From Evernia prunastri (lineage: Eukaryota > Ascomycota > Lecanoromycetes > Lecanorales > Parmeliaceae): a DNA stretch of 64,000 nucleotides. Made by a program: the position numbers and the translations under genes. The DNA is taken from positions 1-64,000 of the forward strand of contig NKYR01000047.1 in the NCBI GenBank assembly GCA_003184365.1. The letters run 5' to 3'. Positions 11,025 to 22,727 of this stretch are shown piece by piece. The notes under the pieces were generated by a model. The model was not told the DNA's origin. It worked only from the letters and a program-made list of their open reading frames with translations, and did not search any database. Position 1 is the first letter of the stretch. Each line of letters opens with the position of its first letter.

Positions 11025-12670
11025 TTACGTGCTATCGCCGTTCGATTGCGCTTGCTTTTGAGCTTCAGCAAGGGCATTCCTGCTTTCCTCTTTTACGTTG
11101 TAACTGTATATAAAGTCCCGGAAGGGTTTTGATACAGGCTTCGAACCCGGTGGTGGGAGAGGCATAGCCTCATCCCAGAAAGGCTTAATTTTCTCAAGCA
11201 TCCAGGAATAGCCATCGGGCCCCATTGGCATGTTCGAGAAAACATGGACGGGCCCACATCGGCCAAGTCGAAGCTTTTCGAAAAGCTTCAGTCTTGACTG
11301 AACGTCCTCCTTCCCGATTCCTTGGAAAAGGACTTCAAGGCATCCGGTGGACTCGATTGCGATAGAAGCGCCTTGTCCTTGTTGCTACACGAGGAAGTGA
11401 GCTAGGCCGGCGGTCAGCGGGGTAGTAAAGTACGAACGTACCGGTCTCATGACATGGGCAGCGTCGCCGATGACGACAACTTTGCCATTCACATACTTCG
11501 TGATCGGGTCTCGGACCAGGAGCGGATACGAGAAGATTCCTTCTTCGGGGGCCTTCCTATTGGGGAATCAGTTGAAAGTAATTCACAAGAGAGACGATCA
11601 AGACGGACTGCAAGATTGCCTTGATACTCGGATGGAAATCTCGCGCCATGTCCAAAAGATCAGATCGAGAGGCTCGGGCGCTTCGATCTTGAGTAGGTTA
11701 GCTTCATGGAGGATGTTTTCGTTGAAAATACCCTTCTTACCTGCCTTAGCCCCTTGACTAGGCGGTCGTCTCGCAAAGACGTTGATAGCGCGGGTTTGGC
11801 CTCCCTCGCACCGATAAGTCACGATGGAAGTACCTGCCGCAAAGTTATGGAAGAAGCAAATCTCGTCATCCTGGTTTTCAAATAAAGGCCGAATATTCGG
11901 GTCATCGTAGATCTCTTGAGCAGGGGTGACATATCGAAAAAAAGATAATTCAGTGTCCAGCAGAGGTTCGTCGTTCCCGGTAATATGTTTAAGGAAGCGA
12001 CACTTTATGAGTTCTCAGCTGAAGTCAACGATTAACTCGACTTAGGCGAAGCTCCTTACCCCCAATCCGTTCGCTAGCACAACAGTATCTTTCTCTATCT
12101 CTGCACCATCTGAGGTTCTTATGATCCCTTTTTCACAGTCCAGGTCGGCAACGTTGGCCTCAAGGTTGAGCTTGACTGGATGACCCTCTGTTGCTTCGAG
12201 GTGCTTAAGCAGCCCGGTGTGGAGATCTCCATGGCGTAGGAAACGCAGACTCGAACCATATCTCTCTCGCAAATCTATCAATGGATCGTGCCATGTGGTT
12301 TGAGCCGTGGCTCCGTCGAGATGCCGAATCTTTTTGATGTCAGTAAGCGGGCCTTATCCTCCATTCCCGACATACCTGGAGTCCTTCCACACCACCAACA
12401 GTCTTCAAGTCGAAACCCCAGCCGTCATACACCTTCCCGGCATTAGGTGCGACGGCCAAAGTAATACCTGCTTCTTTTCCAAAATGCGCTTTCTCAAATA
12501 TCTTCGGCAGCAGACATTAGAGACTATGTGGAAATCCACTGTCCGAAGAGGGATCTCTCTCAACTTACCTCGACGGCGTGTCCTGCCCTTTTCAAAGCGA
12601 TGGCTGCCGAGAGTCCTGCAATACCTCCACCAACAATACCTATCTCGAGTGGACTTTGGCTTGCCATCAT
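11025..12670 (-). CDS. FAD-dependent monooxygenase, salicylate-hydroxylase type
   Basis: A multi-exon group A flavoprotein monooxygenase. The first exon starts at the double ATG at 12670/12667 and has the Rossmann motif GIVGGGIAGLSAAIALKRAG. After an intron comes IFEKAHFGKEAGITLAVAPNA, then RFLRHGDLHTGLL (FAD-contacting RxDLH-like block), DTVVLANGLG, and near the end VVVIGDAAHVMRPQQGQGASIAIE, the second FAD/ribityl GD motif. At least six short introns are needed. Those at about 12500–12555, 12320–12370, 12004–12063, 11692–11744 and 11385–11441 have clear donors and acceptors; the one near 11546–11590 is ambiguous. No certain nonsense codon remains. It would hydroxylate, or oxidatively decarboxylate or dearomatise, an aromatic polyketide using NAD(P)H and O2; the actual reaction is not deducible. 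It is transcribed away from the PKS. Confidence 0.8.
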
Positions 12671-13111
12671 GTCAATGTGGTTTTGTGCTTGGTGGTCCGT
12701 TGAACCTGAATGAATGAATGTAGGAGCACTCGACCTTGAAGCAATTTGCGGCTTTGATCTGATTTCAGTGCTTATGTTTATCAGCGTCAATGCGTGGCCA
12801 TGCACGTATGAGAAGCATGATCTAAGACATCAGTCCGCTGCACGCCATCGGCTTAACGGTCGTTCTTCCACCGAGTTGAGCTTACATTAGAGTAAGGCAA
12901 CCAGGAAGACGGCCGCATATTTCGGAGAATTAAAATGGAACGTCAGGGATTGCCATCCTTCGCTCACTGAATCTATCGTGTTAGCGGCGGAGAACGTCAA
13001 ACGGTCCCCCGAAGCAGGGTAACTAAGCGAACCCCAAATCCGTGCCCGGAACTTGCCTATACCTTCAAGTGAGATATTGCCGTATTTCATGGCCACCGAG
13101 GCCGTGCAACG

Positions 13112-13153
13112 CGGCCTGACAAACGTGGCCTGACAAACGCGGTCTGACGAACA
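13112..13153 (+). repeat. Three tandem 14-bp CGG-starting repeats
   Basis: Units are CGGCCTGACAAACG (13112–13125), TGGCCTGACAAACG (13126–13139) and CGGTCTGACGAACA (13140–13153). They lie in the shared upstream region of the monooxygenase and PKS genes. CGG half-sites spaced by a fixed distance are a common Zn2Cys6 target layout, so this is a candidate operator; that role is inference. Confidence 0.6.
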
Positions 13154-13969
13154 CTGATGCACGCAGGCCTTAATCTCTCTTACCGCCCTTATCATTCAGA
13201 CCTCGTGTCGAGACGCATGCTAGATAGCAGACTACGACGATCAATAGACTAGCCCAGTGAACGACTCCGAGCATTTGGTGGACAACCCATGAGTCCAGTA
13301 TATACGGACGAACTCTCTCAACCACTAGTCTGCTCCGGACTAGTCTAGACAGATGACGGACTACGGACTGTGCATATAGCTTCAATTTGGGACAGGTCGT
13401 GGCCTCTGGACGGATGGTATCCACAATTGAGAGCGTTTACGAGAAGACCAATACTGGCAGCGGTGAGGGATGCTGTCTGTCCATTTCATGACTAGGTTCG
13501 GAGTAACGCCCATTACGTTGCTCCAAGGCACCAAGTTGGACATTTGTGGTTGTGACGAGAAGCCGAGACGGAAAACAATTGGGGTCTAGCATGTTGGTGA
13601 ATGAGTCTGAACCTGCATACAGATTCTTTTACTGATACCCTTTTTTCCAGCTTTGACGGCAAGAGCCGTCTAGTGAATGACCAACCAATTGAGCCCCTGT
13701 GTGTCTACGAGATATGGATTCTGTTATCAGGAAGTGACTAGAGTCCTCGCCAAAGATATCCAGAGTATCACGTCAGATTGTGCTTTGGTCAGACGAGCCA
13801 AGAGTGGCCGTGAATAGTAATCGTCGGCTGGATCACCATGCTCTTCTATTCGATGAAGTGTGTGCCGCTGTGGATCCAGGCAGATCTCGATAGGTCTTGG
13901 TGTGCACGGCTGCTATACGAGGAGCATGGGGATCCAGCATCTTGCAGTCTAGCCCATATGCCCTAGATG

Positions 13970-13975
13970 TATAAG
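13970..13975 (+). promoter_or_regulatory. Possible TATA box of the PKS
   Basis: TATAAG lies 64 bp before the PKS start codon at 14034, a plausible core-promoter position. No supporting transcript data. Confidence 0.3.
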
Positions 13976-14033
13976 AGTACCTTCACTCTCGTCATATTAC
14001 GAATGAATCTTCAGAAATTGAATCGAGAATCTT

Positions 14034-17000
14034 ATGAAAATGGCTGCTTCACTATCATTATACATCTTTGGAGATCAGGATAATCAATTCAGGGATGACT
14101 TAGGAGCACTCCTGTTAGTAGGGGGCAACCCTTTTTTAAACACTTTCTTCGATCATGCAGCTCTGTCTCTTCGGCAAGAGATACAAACACTGCCATGGTC
14201 TCAGCGAGATCAATTTCCATTGTTTTGCAAATTTTTGGATCTTCTGGCTATCGACGCCTCCAAACCACTACATCCGGCATTGCAGTTGGCTCTATCTTCT
14301 GTCCACCACTTGGCCATATTCCTGTGGTAAGGCTTCGATGGATGGGAGCATTATGATCGATATGCTTATCTCACGTTAGTCAAAGAAGTTCGGAGATTGA
14401 AAGCTCTGCATTCAGTGGGTCCAGCTATACTTTTGGTTTCGGCACTGGTCTGCTTGCGGCGGCCGCTGTGAGCTGTTGTTCGACGCTTGAACAATTCTTA
14501 CCGATTGCACTGGAGACGGTCCTCGTCAGTTTTCGAGTCGGACTCCTTGCAGCTGACACGCGAGACCAAATTGTCGTCGACAAGTTAAGCCAAGCATCTT
14601 GGCGTGTCAAGGTTGAGACTGGCAACCCAGAGGTGGTGCTGTCTCAGCTCGAGGAGCTATGCAATCAAAAGGTAGGAGCTCTCAGACTCAGAACCTCTGC
14701 AGTTACAAGCTGATTTTCGAATCAGCATTTGCGTACATCGTCAAAACCATATGCTTGCTGCGTGTCGGATGACTCAGTGCTACTCAGCGGCTCGCCTACA
14801 TTGCTCGAAGAGTTCAAACGGGCTTACAATGTTAATGCGACCAAATCTGCCGTCTACGCGCCCTTCCATGCATCGCACATATTTTCGGAGAACGATGTCG
14901 AACGTATCAGTCATTCTTTCTCACCGGCACTAGCAGCTGTGACGTCAAAGCTTACTTTACTCTCCCACCACCATGGGGAAGCCATACCACCTCAGACTCT
15001 GCACTCGCTTCTTACGGTAGCCGTATCCGCCATCCTACGCGAACACGTCGCCTCGCATAATGTTCTTCCTTGTATCAAAGATGTGATCCAGGCCCAAGTT
15101 GCTCAGCCCTGCACCGTCGTATCAATCGGCACACCCAACGGTTCGAAACTGGTGGCCATGCTGAGAAATACCGACTTTGGTCCCGATGACGTGATTTACG
15201 TGGACACCGAATCAATCGTAAATGATGCTTCTACACCGCAGCATGCGAGACAGCCAAAGATCGCCATCACAGGTTTCTCCGGCAGGTTTCCAGAAGCAGA
15301 GAACATTCATAGCTTTTGGGATGTGCTTCGCGACGGTATCGACACACATTCGGAGACACCCAAATCTCGATGGGATGTAGAAACGCACGTTGACTCGACT
15401 CTGAAACGTAAGAACACGAGCGGAACTCCATATGGTTGCTGGCTCAACAATCCTGGCCTATTCGATCGCTCATTCTTCAGCATATCACCACGTGAAGCTC
15501 CCCAGATGGATCCTGCACAAAGGCTGGCTCTGATGTGCGCATACGAGGCAGTGGAGATGGCTGGTCTAGTCCCAGACGCAACTCCTTCTACAATGAAAAG
15601 CCGCGTTGGTGTGTTTATTGGTTCCACCAGCAATGATTGGTGCGAAACCAATAGCGCACAAGACGTCGATACCTATTTCATACCGGGTGGAAACCGTGCA
15701 TTCATACCAGGGCGTATCAATTACTACTTCAAGTTCAGCGGGCCAAGCTTTAGTATCGACACAGCATGTTCGTCAAGCCTCGCTGCAACTCATCTGGCCT
15801 GCAATGCTCTTTGGCGGAACGATATCGATTGTGCAATCGTAGGGGGGACGAACGTTCTGACCAATCCTGACGTCACGGCCGGTCTTGATCGCGGTCATTT
15901 CTTGTCTCGTACTGGGAACTGCAAGACTTTCGATGACGGAGCGGACGGATACTGTCGTGGAGAAGGTGTCGGCATTGTCGTCCTAAAGCGACTGGATGAC
16001 GCGCAGGCTGACAATGACCCTATCCATGGTTGCATACTTGCCGCAGTCACAAACCATTCCGCAGAGGCCGAGTCCATTACAAGGCCCCACGTAGGAGCAC
16101 AGCAGGCACTGTTCTCGGATGTTCTAGCAAAGGGAGGTGTACACCCAAACGACATCAGCTATGTGGAGATGCACGGCACGGGTACCCAGGCTGGAGATGG
16201 CAGGGAAATGGCCTCCGTCTCGCAAACGTTCGCACCGGAGCTGCTGGGTGAACCGCGCAGCCGACGAGCGGATTTGCACGTGGGCTCCGTCAAGGCAAAC
16301 GTTGGCCATGGGGAATCTGCTGCCGGAGTCACAGCTTTAATCAAGGTCTTGTTGATGATGCAAAAGAACGAGATCCCGCCCCACTGTGGCATCAAGACAA
16401 GAATTAATCAAACGTTCCCTCCAGATCTGGATGAGCGCCGCATACGAATCGCAAAGCAAGCAACCCCTTGGGTGAAAACCAATAAACCTCGCCGGGTTTT
16501 GCTCAACAATTTCTCCGCGGCCGGCGGAAATTCTTGTGTCTTGGTCGAAGACGGACCTGGAAGGGCTGCTGAAAACCAACACTCACGTCCTGATACACGT
16601 CCTGCACATGTCTTAACCTTGTCCGCGAAAATGAAGACGGCGCTCGAAGCCAACACTCGCGCGATGGCGCATCTAATCCAGACATCTGAAGTGATGTCGC
16701 TCGCTGATTTGGCGTACACATCGACAGCTAGGCGGCTGCACTACAACTTTCGTAGCTCATACGACGCCCAAACGATTGAAGACCTGACCAGAAGTCTCGA
16801 GCAAGATATCGCAAACCCCCCGCAGCAGGTCCGAGGTCCTCCTAAAGTGCTATTTGCCTTTTCTGGCCAAGGATCAAACCATGCTGGTATGGGAAAGTAC
16901 CTCTATGATACGAGTTCTAGGTTCAAGATGGCCATAGATCGGTTCGACGCCATCATACAAGCCCAAGGGTTTGGCTCGGTCCTGCCTTATGTCCGAGGCA

Positions 17001-20000
17001 TTGAGGACGTGACCCACGAGGCATCTCCCTTGATAACACAGCTGGCCCAGTTGTCTCTTCAGATGGCCCTAGCTCGTCTGTGGGAAAGTTGGGGTATTTC
17101 ACCCGTTGGTGTGCTTGGTCACAGCCTAGGCGAGTACGCCGCGCTCAACTATGCAGGTGTCCTTTCAGACTTCGATGTCCTGTGGATCTGTGGACAATGA
17201 GTCAAACTTCTGGAGTCTCACTGTCAAGCAGGCACGCATGCAATGCTTGCAGTGCGCGGCCCGCAGCATGAAGTCACTGCCTGTCTCGATGGCCTCCAGG
17301 TTGAGATTGCCTGCATCAATAGCCCTCGGGACACGGTTGTCAGTGGTGCGAATGCCGACATTGATCTCTCAACACTCCAGCTGGATTCCAAAGGCATCAA
17401 ATACAATCGGATGAAAGTTCCGTACGCGTTTCACTCAAGTCAGCTCCAATCTATCATTGATGACTTCTCGAGGGTCTTAGACGGACTGACAATCAGATCT
17501 CCCAAGGTGCCAATTTTGAGTCCCTTGCTATCCACCGTCATCAAACCTGGCGATAACCTGGGGAAAGACTATCTCTTACGACAGTGCCGCGAGGCTGTCA
17601 ACTTGGTTGGCGCCGTGCGAGCTGGCGAAGCCGCATCCATCCTGAGCGACCGTACCCATGTCATCGAAATAGGGCCAACTCTGGTCCTTGCGAGGCTCAC
17701 GCAGCGTACGATGGAAAAGCCCCCGACGATCATCCCGTCTCTCGAACCGAATCAAGATTCATGGCTAGTGCTCAGTCGCAGCGTTGCAACTGCATATCGT
17801 GTCGGATGCAACATCAACTGGGCCCAGTATCATAGAGATTATGACCACACAGTCGTTCAACTCCCCTCCTACGGCTGGGACCTCAAGGACTACTGGATCC
17901 AGTACGTGCATGACTGGTCTTTGCGCAAAGGGGAGCCATTGCCTGCGATCGCCGAATCTGCAACATCTCGGTTGAATTTGTCCACAACTTGTTGCCAAAA
18001 GGTGTTGTCTGCAGTATCACTGGTTAGTAGCTTTGACGTTCCCAGTCTACTCTTTCAAGGTCTGTACTGATCGCTGCGCAGGGAGATGTGTTCGTAGTTG
18101 TTATCGAGTCAGACCTGCAATCCAACGATCTCAGACCAGTTGTGGGAGGCCATAAAGTCAATGGTGTTGCTGTTTGCATTGGTGTAAGTGTTTTGTTTGT
18201 AACATCAACCGTTGATGTTGTCCATCTGACATGCTTCAGGCTGTGTACGCTGACATGGCGGTCTCGTGTGCGGAAGCGATCTTGAAGTCTTTCCAAGACC
18301 AAGAAGATGTGACCAATACTGCTATTTTGGTCAAAGAAATGGACATGCAAGAGTCGCTGATAATCAGTGACAGCCCCCAGCCTCAGATTATCAGAGTTGA
18401 AGCAAAGTATTCTCGAAAGCAGAAGAAAGTCGGAATCGAAATCAGCTTGGCTAGCGACAATGGACAGACCAACAAGGTCCACGCCAAAGCCACTGTGGTT
18501 TTCGATGATCTTCAACGAGAGAAGCTGAATCTCCACCAGAAAATTGGTTCGATTGGAACTTGGATAGACCCCCTCAAAAACACTGTCACATCTGGTCTTA
18601 CAGAACGGTTCACAACTTCCATGGCCTACAGAATGGTGGCTTCCCTTGCGCACTACGACGACTCCCACAAAGGGGTGAAGGAAGCTTATCTAAACTCTAC
18701 AACTCAAGAAGCGCACGCAGTGATCTCAACCGCCGCTCAGAATCGCCTTCAGGGCGCTTTTACAATCCATCCATGTGTCTTCGACTCTATCCTACAGCTG
18801 GCAACCTTTGTCATGAACGCCAATGAGCAGTCCAGGTTTGACTTGGAGGTTTACGTTGTTCGTGGCTGGGAGAGTCTGTTCATCGACGGTATCTTGAGGC
18901 CTGATGAGACTTATGAAACATACGTAAAGATGACGGCGCAGGACAAGGATATCTCCCTCGGTGACATTGCCATCAGGAAAGACGACACTTTGGTTGGATG
19001 TATTTATGGGGTCCGTGTACAGCGCGTACCACGCCGCTTTATGGATGTCATGTTCCGGCAGAAGCCAGACGTTGCTACATCTCACGCGTCCTCGAACAAC
19101 AGTACTACAGTACAGGCCGAGGTTGACGAAATGCGCAAGAAGACAGGCGGTCCCTCAAAGCTGGATAAGGTGCTCTCAATCATCGCCGAAGAGTCTGGCA
19201 TTTCCATACCGGAGATGAAGGACGACGACTTCTTGGGAGACCTCCGAATTGACTCCCTTCTCGTCTTGGTGATTGCCAGTCGATTCCGCGAGGAATTGAG
19301 CCTCGATCTTTCTCCGTCGTTCCTGATGGATGTGAGCACGATCGGTGCTATTAAAGCCTATTTCCAAAACCTCGATTCTCTACTTCCCTCCGTGGACAGT
19401 AGTATCGATACCGATGTCACTTCTTCCGATTCGGCACCACCAAGCAGCTCGGACGCCTCTAGCGTATCAGAGGACTCCGGTTCAGCACAGGCTAACGTGG
19501 ATTTCAAAGGTGAAACTGCGGGTGCTAAAAAAACGCCTGCATCCACCTCAATCCTCCTTCAAGGGACCATGGGTGCACACAGCAAGACCATGTTCTTATT
19601 TCCCGACGGGTCAGGATCCGCTACCTCTTACATGCATCTGCCCCGCGTCCACGAAAATGTCGCAGTGGTCGCCATGAACTGCCCGTACATGACAACCCCC
19701 AAAGACATGGAAGGCAGCTTCGAGGACATTACCAAGATTCTCCTCGCAGAAGTCCGTCGGCGGCAGCCCAAAGGCCCCTACTGGATCGGCGGGTGGTCCG
19801 CCGGTGGCGCTTTCGCTCACTATGCCGCGCGGCTCCTGATTGAAGCGGGCGAGGAAGTCAGAGCCCTCCTGCTCATCGATGCCCCCTGCCCGGTCGGGCT
19901 GCGCAAGCTGCCGGAAGCTTTCTTCGATTACTGGAGGACGATCAACCAACCTGGCGGGATCGTCGAGGACAGACCCTTGCCGTCGTGGCTTATGGACCAT

Positions 20001-20330
20001 TTCAAAGCCGTGAATGAGAATTTGCGTTGGTACAATGCGTCGCCTTTGCCGCGAGGGCATTCACCAAAGACATATCTGGTGTGGGCGGCTCGCGGAACGG
20101 ACAATCTGGCGGCGTTCCCGGACAGGCATCTGCTGACTCCGGAGGAGAGTGCAGATTTGGGTTTTCTGATGGATGACAAGACGGACTTTGGGACGAAGGG
20201 ATGGGAGAAATTGGTCGAGGGGGAAATCGAGATTGAAAAAGCTATGACTTCGAATCATTTTACCATTACGCGGAGCGACGGTGCAAAGTTGGTTAGTGAG
20301 CTCATCAAGAGGGCTTGTATATTGGAATGA
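14034..20330 (+). CDS. Non-reducing polyketide synthase SAT-KS-AT-PT-ACP-TE, interrupted by TGA
   Basis: Exons as read: 14034–14326, 14380–14671, 14726–18022, 18082–18183 and 18240–20330. All phases agree and give 2025 codons including the end. SAT: LYIFGDQD at the start and VYAPFHA later. KS from about residue 371: DTACSSS (Cys about 540), MHGTGTQAGD, NVGHGESAAG. AT from about 900: FSGQGS, GHSLGEYAAL, YAFHSS. PT from about 1275: LSTTCCQKV, GGHKVNG (His) and HPCVFDSILQ (Asp). One ACP: RIDSLLVL (Ser about 1665). TE: GWSAGG (about 1846) and late NHFT. No ketoreductase, dehydratase, enoyl reductase or methyltransferase domain. Family role: iterative condensation of malonyl units, PT-guided aromatic cyclisation, TE release. 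TGA at 17198–17200 (codon 1020) cuts the AT domain where related synthases have Arg (G-x-R-x-x-LL). The SAT catalytic Cys position reads Gly (GFGTG). Product unknown. Confidence 0.9.
17198..17200 (+). other. In-frame TGA within the PKS acyltransferase domain
   Basis: The frame is identical before (from 14726) and after (to 18022) this codon, and AT-domain similarity continues directly: GVLSDFD, WICGQ, stop, VKLLESHC, GTHAML. No GT–AG pair of plausible size removes it. One C-to-T change at a CpG (CGA to TGA) explains it. Confidence 0.85.
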
Positions 20331-22345
20331 TTTAGAATAGAGGATCGCGAGTTTCATGCTTCACCACAACTACTGAGGCCGTCTCAAGTGTCGTGCTCGG
20401 CTTTGAAGATGAAGCGTGTAATGTTGCCCTCACAAGCAGAACTCTCTGACGAGAGCCAAACGAGACTTCTCTTCCTTTTGTTGAATTTGGCAGAGCCAAA
20501 AACCTGCGACGTATCATCAAATGCCGAGCAGGCTGATTTGACGCTATGATTATATTCCATCCGAAGCAGAACGAGCCCTTGCTGCCGTCTGAAGCGTATG
20601 AACATTGAGTTGTCATGATCTTTGAGCGTCTTGTATCAAGGTCGTGGCGATTGGTAGCTGGAACACGCTTCATTAATGTTCCGGAGGAGCCATGGTTTCT
20701 GCAGCGGTCATAGGCGCGTTCATGCTAGTGTGGAGCCTCTAGGCAGAGTGACAAGGGGCAATGGCTCCCGAGAGAGCGATTAGAGGGGCACTCTGAACTA
20801 AGCGATAGCAAAGTGACAGGCCGCATGAATCACGTGTCATTGACCTTGGTGCGTTCAGAAGAGATAGCGTGTCTCTCTGCTATGCAACGACGCCATTTGG
20901 GGAGTTCGAGCGTAGAGGAGCCACACCCCGAGTAGCGCCGAGTTCCAGCTCGCCCCAACACTGTCGCGATCCTATCGAAAAGAATTTACTCCGCCAACGT
21001 GGACTGATGTACTATCAGTCTTAGCTTCGTCGACGAAGGTCCCAGAAGGCTGTCTCAGAGGATTGAATGCCAATAGGAGCCCCACCTACTGGTCAGCAAG
21101 GGAGCATACAGCCGTGACTTCCCAAATACTACTGCATTCGTGATTCATTCGTGACTCCAGCTGTCTCGTGGCGGAGATCGCCTGCCCAAGCTTCTGATAT
21201 GTCGTCAAATGCAAATCGCCAAGAGTATCCTGGCCAACGCAAAGCGTCTCGACAAACATACTTTCTTGGGGGTATTGCCACTTGCGGCATTTGCAAGTCA
21301 CACGTTGGACGAGTTGTCAGGAGAACCTTACGGTACATCGCTGGGAGCTCGTAGACTCGACGCACACATTGAGAGCGACTTGGCTTCGGCCCTGTAGGGC
21401 TATCTCGTGGAAATTCTGTTCTCCGTAAGCAGTGGAGAATCGTGGTGGCGATGATGACAAGTAAATGCTTGATGTATCAGTTTACCTACCGCTACAACAT
21501 TCAAGAACTCCAACTTCCCTTGACGGCGACATTTTGTTTGCAGAATTTTCCCGGGGCAAGCTATCTCGATGAGGGCGTCCAGCTTTGTACAATCCCGCAC
21601 GCCGCTGACAATTGCATGTTTGCCCAAGAACGAGCAGGCTATGTCCGGCACACCGCTGGGTCCCGCTCGCTCAAGCACAGACCCCGAGGCCATGGATACC
21701 GTGATTTCGTTCTGGAAGACGTCTATCCCGTGCCCACCAAAGTACTCGAACCAATGAAGAAACCCGAAGCGACCGTGCCGATCTGGAGAAGGGATGCGAT
21801 TGTCGACTCGTGGATACTCTAAAACGTAGACCATCTAGTCGCTGACTGCAAGTGGCTCAGCTTGGACGAGGCTTCAGCTACTGTCGTTGATATTGAGGGT
21901 GGCCATCCATGGCGGTGTCAGCGGAGCACTTGCGAGTGCGACGTCTAACATGCAACTGTTATCCAAACTTTTGCCGGGGACAGTGGAATGGTATCCTTCC
22001 GCAGCGACTGAAAGACCGTGGGACATTTTATGACTCATGTTCTGCTGACGCCGCAACCGGTAAAGGGGTCGATTTGATTTCTTCGAATGTGTAGAAACAG
22101 AATCACGTCAGTCCGCTTCGCTGGTCACGCTTCTCGCGTAACCGCCGTTGCTCCAGCGATTCTTCTCTCGTGAAATCTTATCGACGAGCCTAAAGGCCAA
22201 TCCAATGGGATACATGACCACGGGCCAAACACGCATCTGAACAAATCCCACAGTACTGCAGTGGAGGGGAACTCTTTGGAGGTCAGTGATGGGGGATCCA
22301 AAAAAAAGGTCACAAAATGATGAAGCTGAGAGATGCAGCACAGTA
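20331..22345. other. Gene-poor region downstream of the PKS
   Basis: About 2 kb without a gene I can support. The longest reverse frame (21400–21834, 144 codons, followed by a donor-like GTAGGTAAAC) has gene-like composition but no recognisable motif and no partner exon. A diverged repeat lies at 22109–22256. Confidence 0.4.
22109..22256 (-). repeat. Decayed repeat, copy 1
   Basis: Matches 26430–26570 in the same orientation through several blocks in order, such as CCGTTGCTCCAGC, CGTGAAATCTT, TCCAATGGGATACA and CCACAGT, with small indels between. On the reverse strand both suggest a former coding sequence around the words YPIGLA and WSNGGY, now broken by frameshifts and stops. Family not identified. 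Confidence 0.65.
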
Positions 22346-22727
22346 AATAAGACCGGGCAAATGCATTCCAATGTATGATGCTCGTTTCTATGCAGGCGAA
22401 GTCACAGCAACACTTGGGTATCTACATTTAATGGGTTCTACATGTCGAGACCTCAAAAAAATCAAGCCTGAAAGGCAGTCACGGGAGTATCCCCACAGAA
22501 GCACTAAGCTGACAAGGACAGACATCCTACCACAGCAGTCTTGCCGCATCATGTTGTCAGACTTTGATCTGTCGAAATGGTCCGGCCCTGACAGACGACC
22601 ACCGGGCGCAACGGTGCCGCTCCGAACTCCCTACCAACAATCGAACCGAAATCCTGCATAGCAAACTTTCGTACCAACTCATTCGTCGGTACAAAAGAAC
22701 ACATTGCACCAGAGCCGTGTAATTGCG
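22346..22727 (+). pseudogene. AGC protein kinase relic (NRC-2/KIN82-like)
   Basis: Fragments of a fungal AGC kinase catalytic domain in correct order: RPGKCIP, DARFYAGEVTATLGYLHLMG, CRDLK (catalytic-loop RDLKPEN region), IMLSDFDLSK (DFD variant of the DFG motif, typical of the NRC-2/KIN82 group), then, after a frameshift, KSCIANFRTNSFVGT and HIAPE (APE motif). The catalytic loop is split by about 50 bp that look like an intron with a decayed donor (GCAGTC instead of GT) and an intact acceptor; removing it restores KPEN-ILPQQS. The N-lobe and the C-terminal third are missing. It is a truncated, intron-bearing duplicate, so not a retrocopy. Non-functional. Confidence 0.8.

Larger units (their letters stand above)
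12671..14033. promoter_or_regulatory. Divergent monooxygenase / PKS intergenic region
   Basis: A 1.36-kb gap between divergently transcribed cluster genes, so it should carry both promoters. It contains a 14-bp element repeated three times (13112–13153), three nearby CGGACT hexamers (about 13335–13365) that resemble the CGG half-sites preferred by Zn2Cys6 proteins, and a TATA-like TATAAG at 13970. No gene recognised inside. Confidence 0.45.

Noticed and set aside
17160..17204. A GT…AG intron covering the PKS TGA
   Set aside because: Any such pair is about 25–45 bp and would delete conserved AT-domain residues that are present and in frame on both sides.
21400..21834. Reverse-strand 144-codon frame with gene-like composition
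   Set aside because: No recognised motif and no joining exon; kept only as a note in the intergenic entry.
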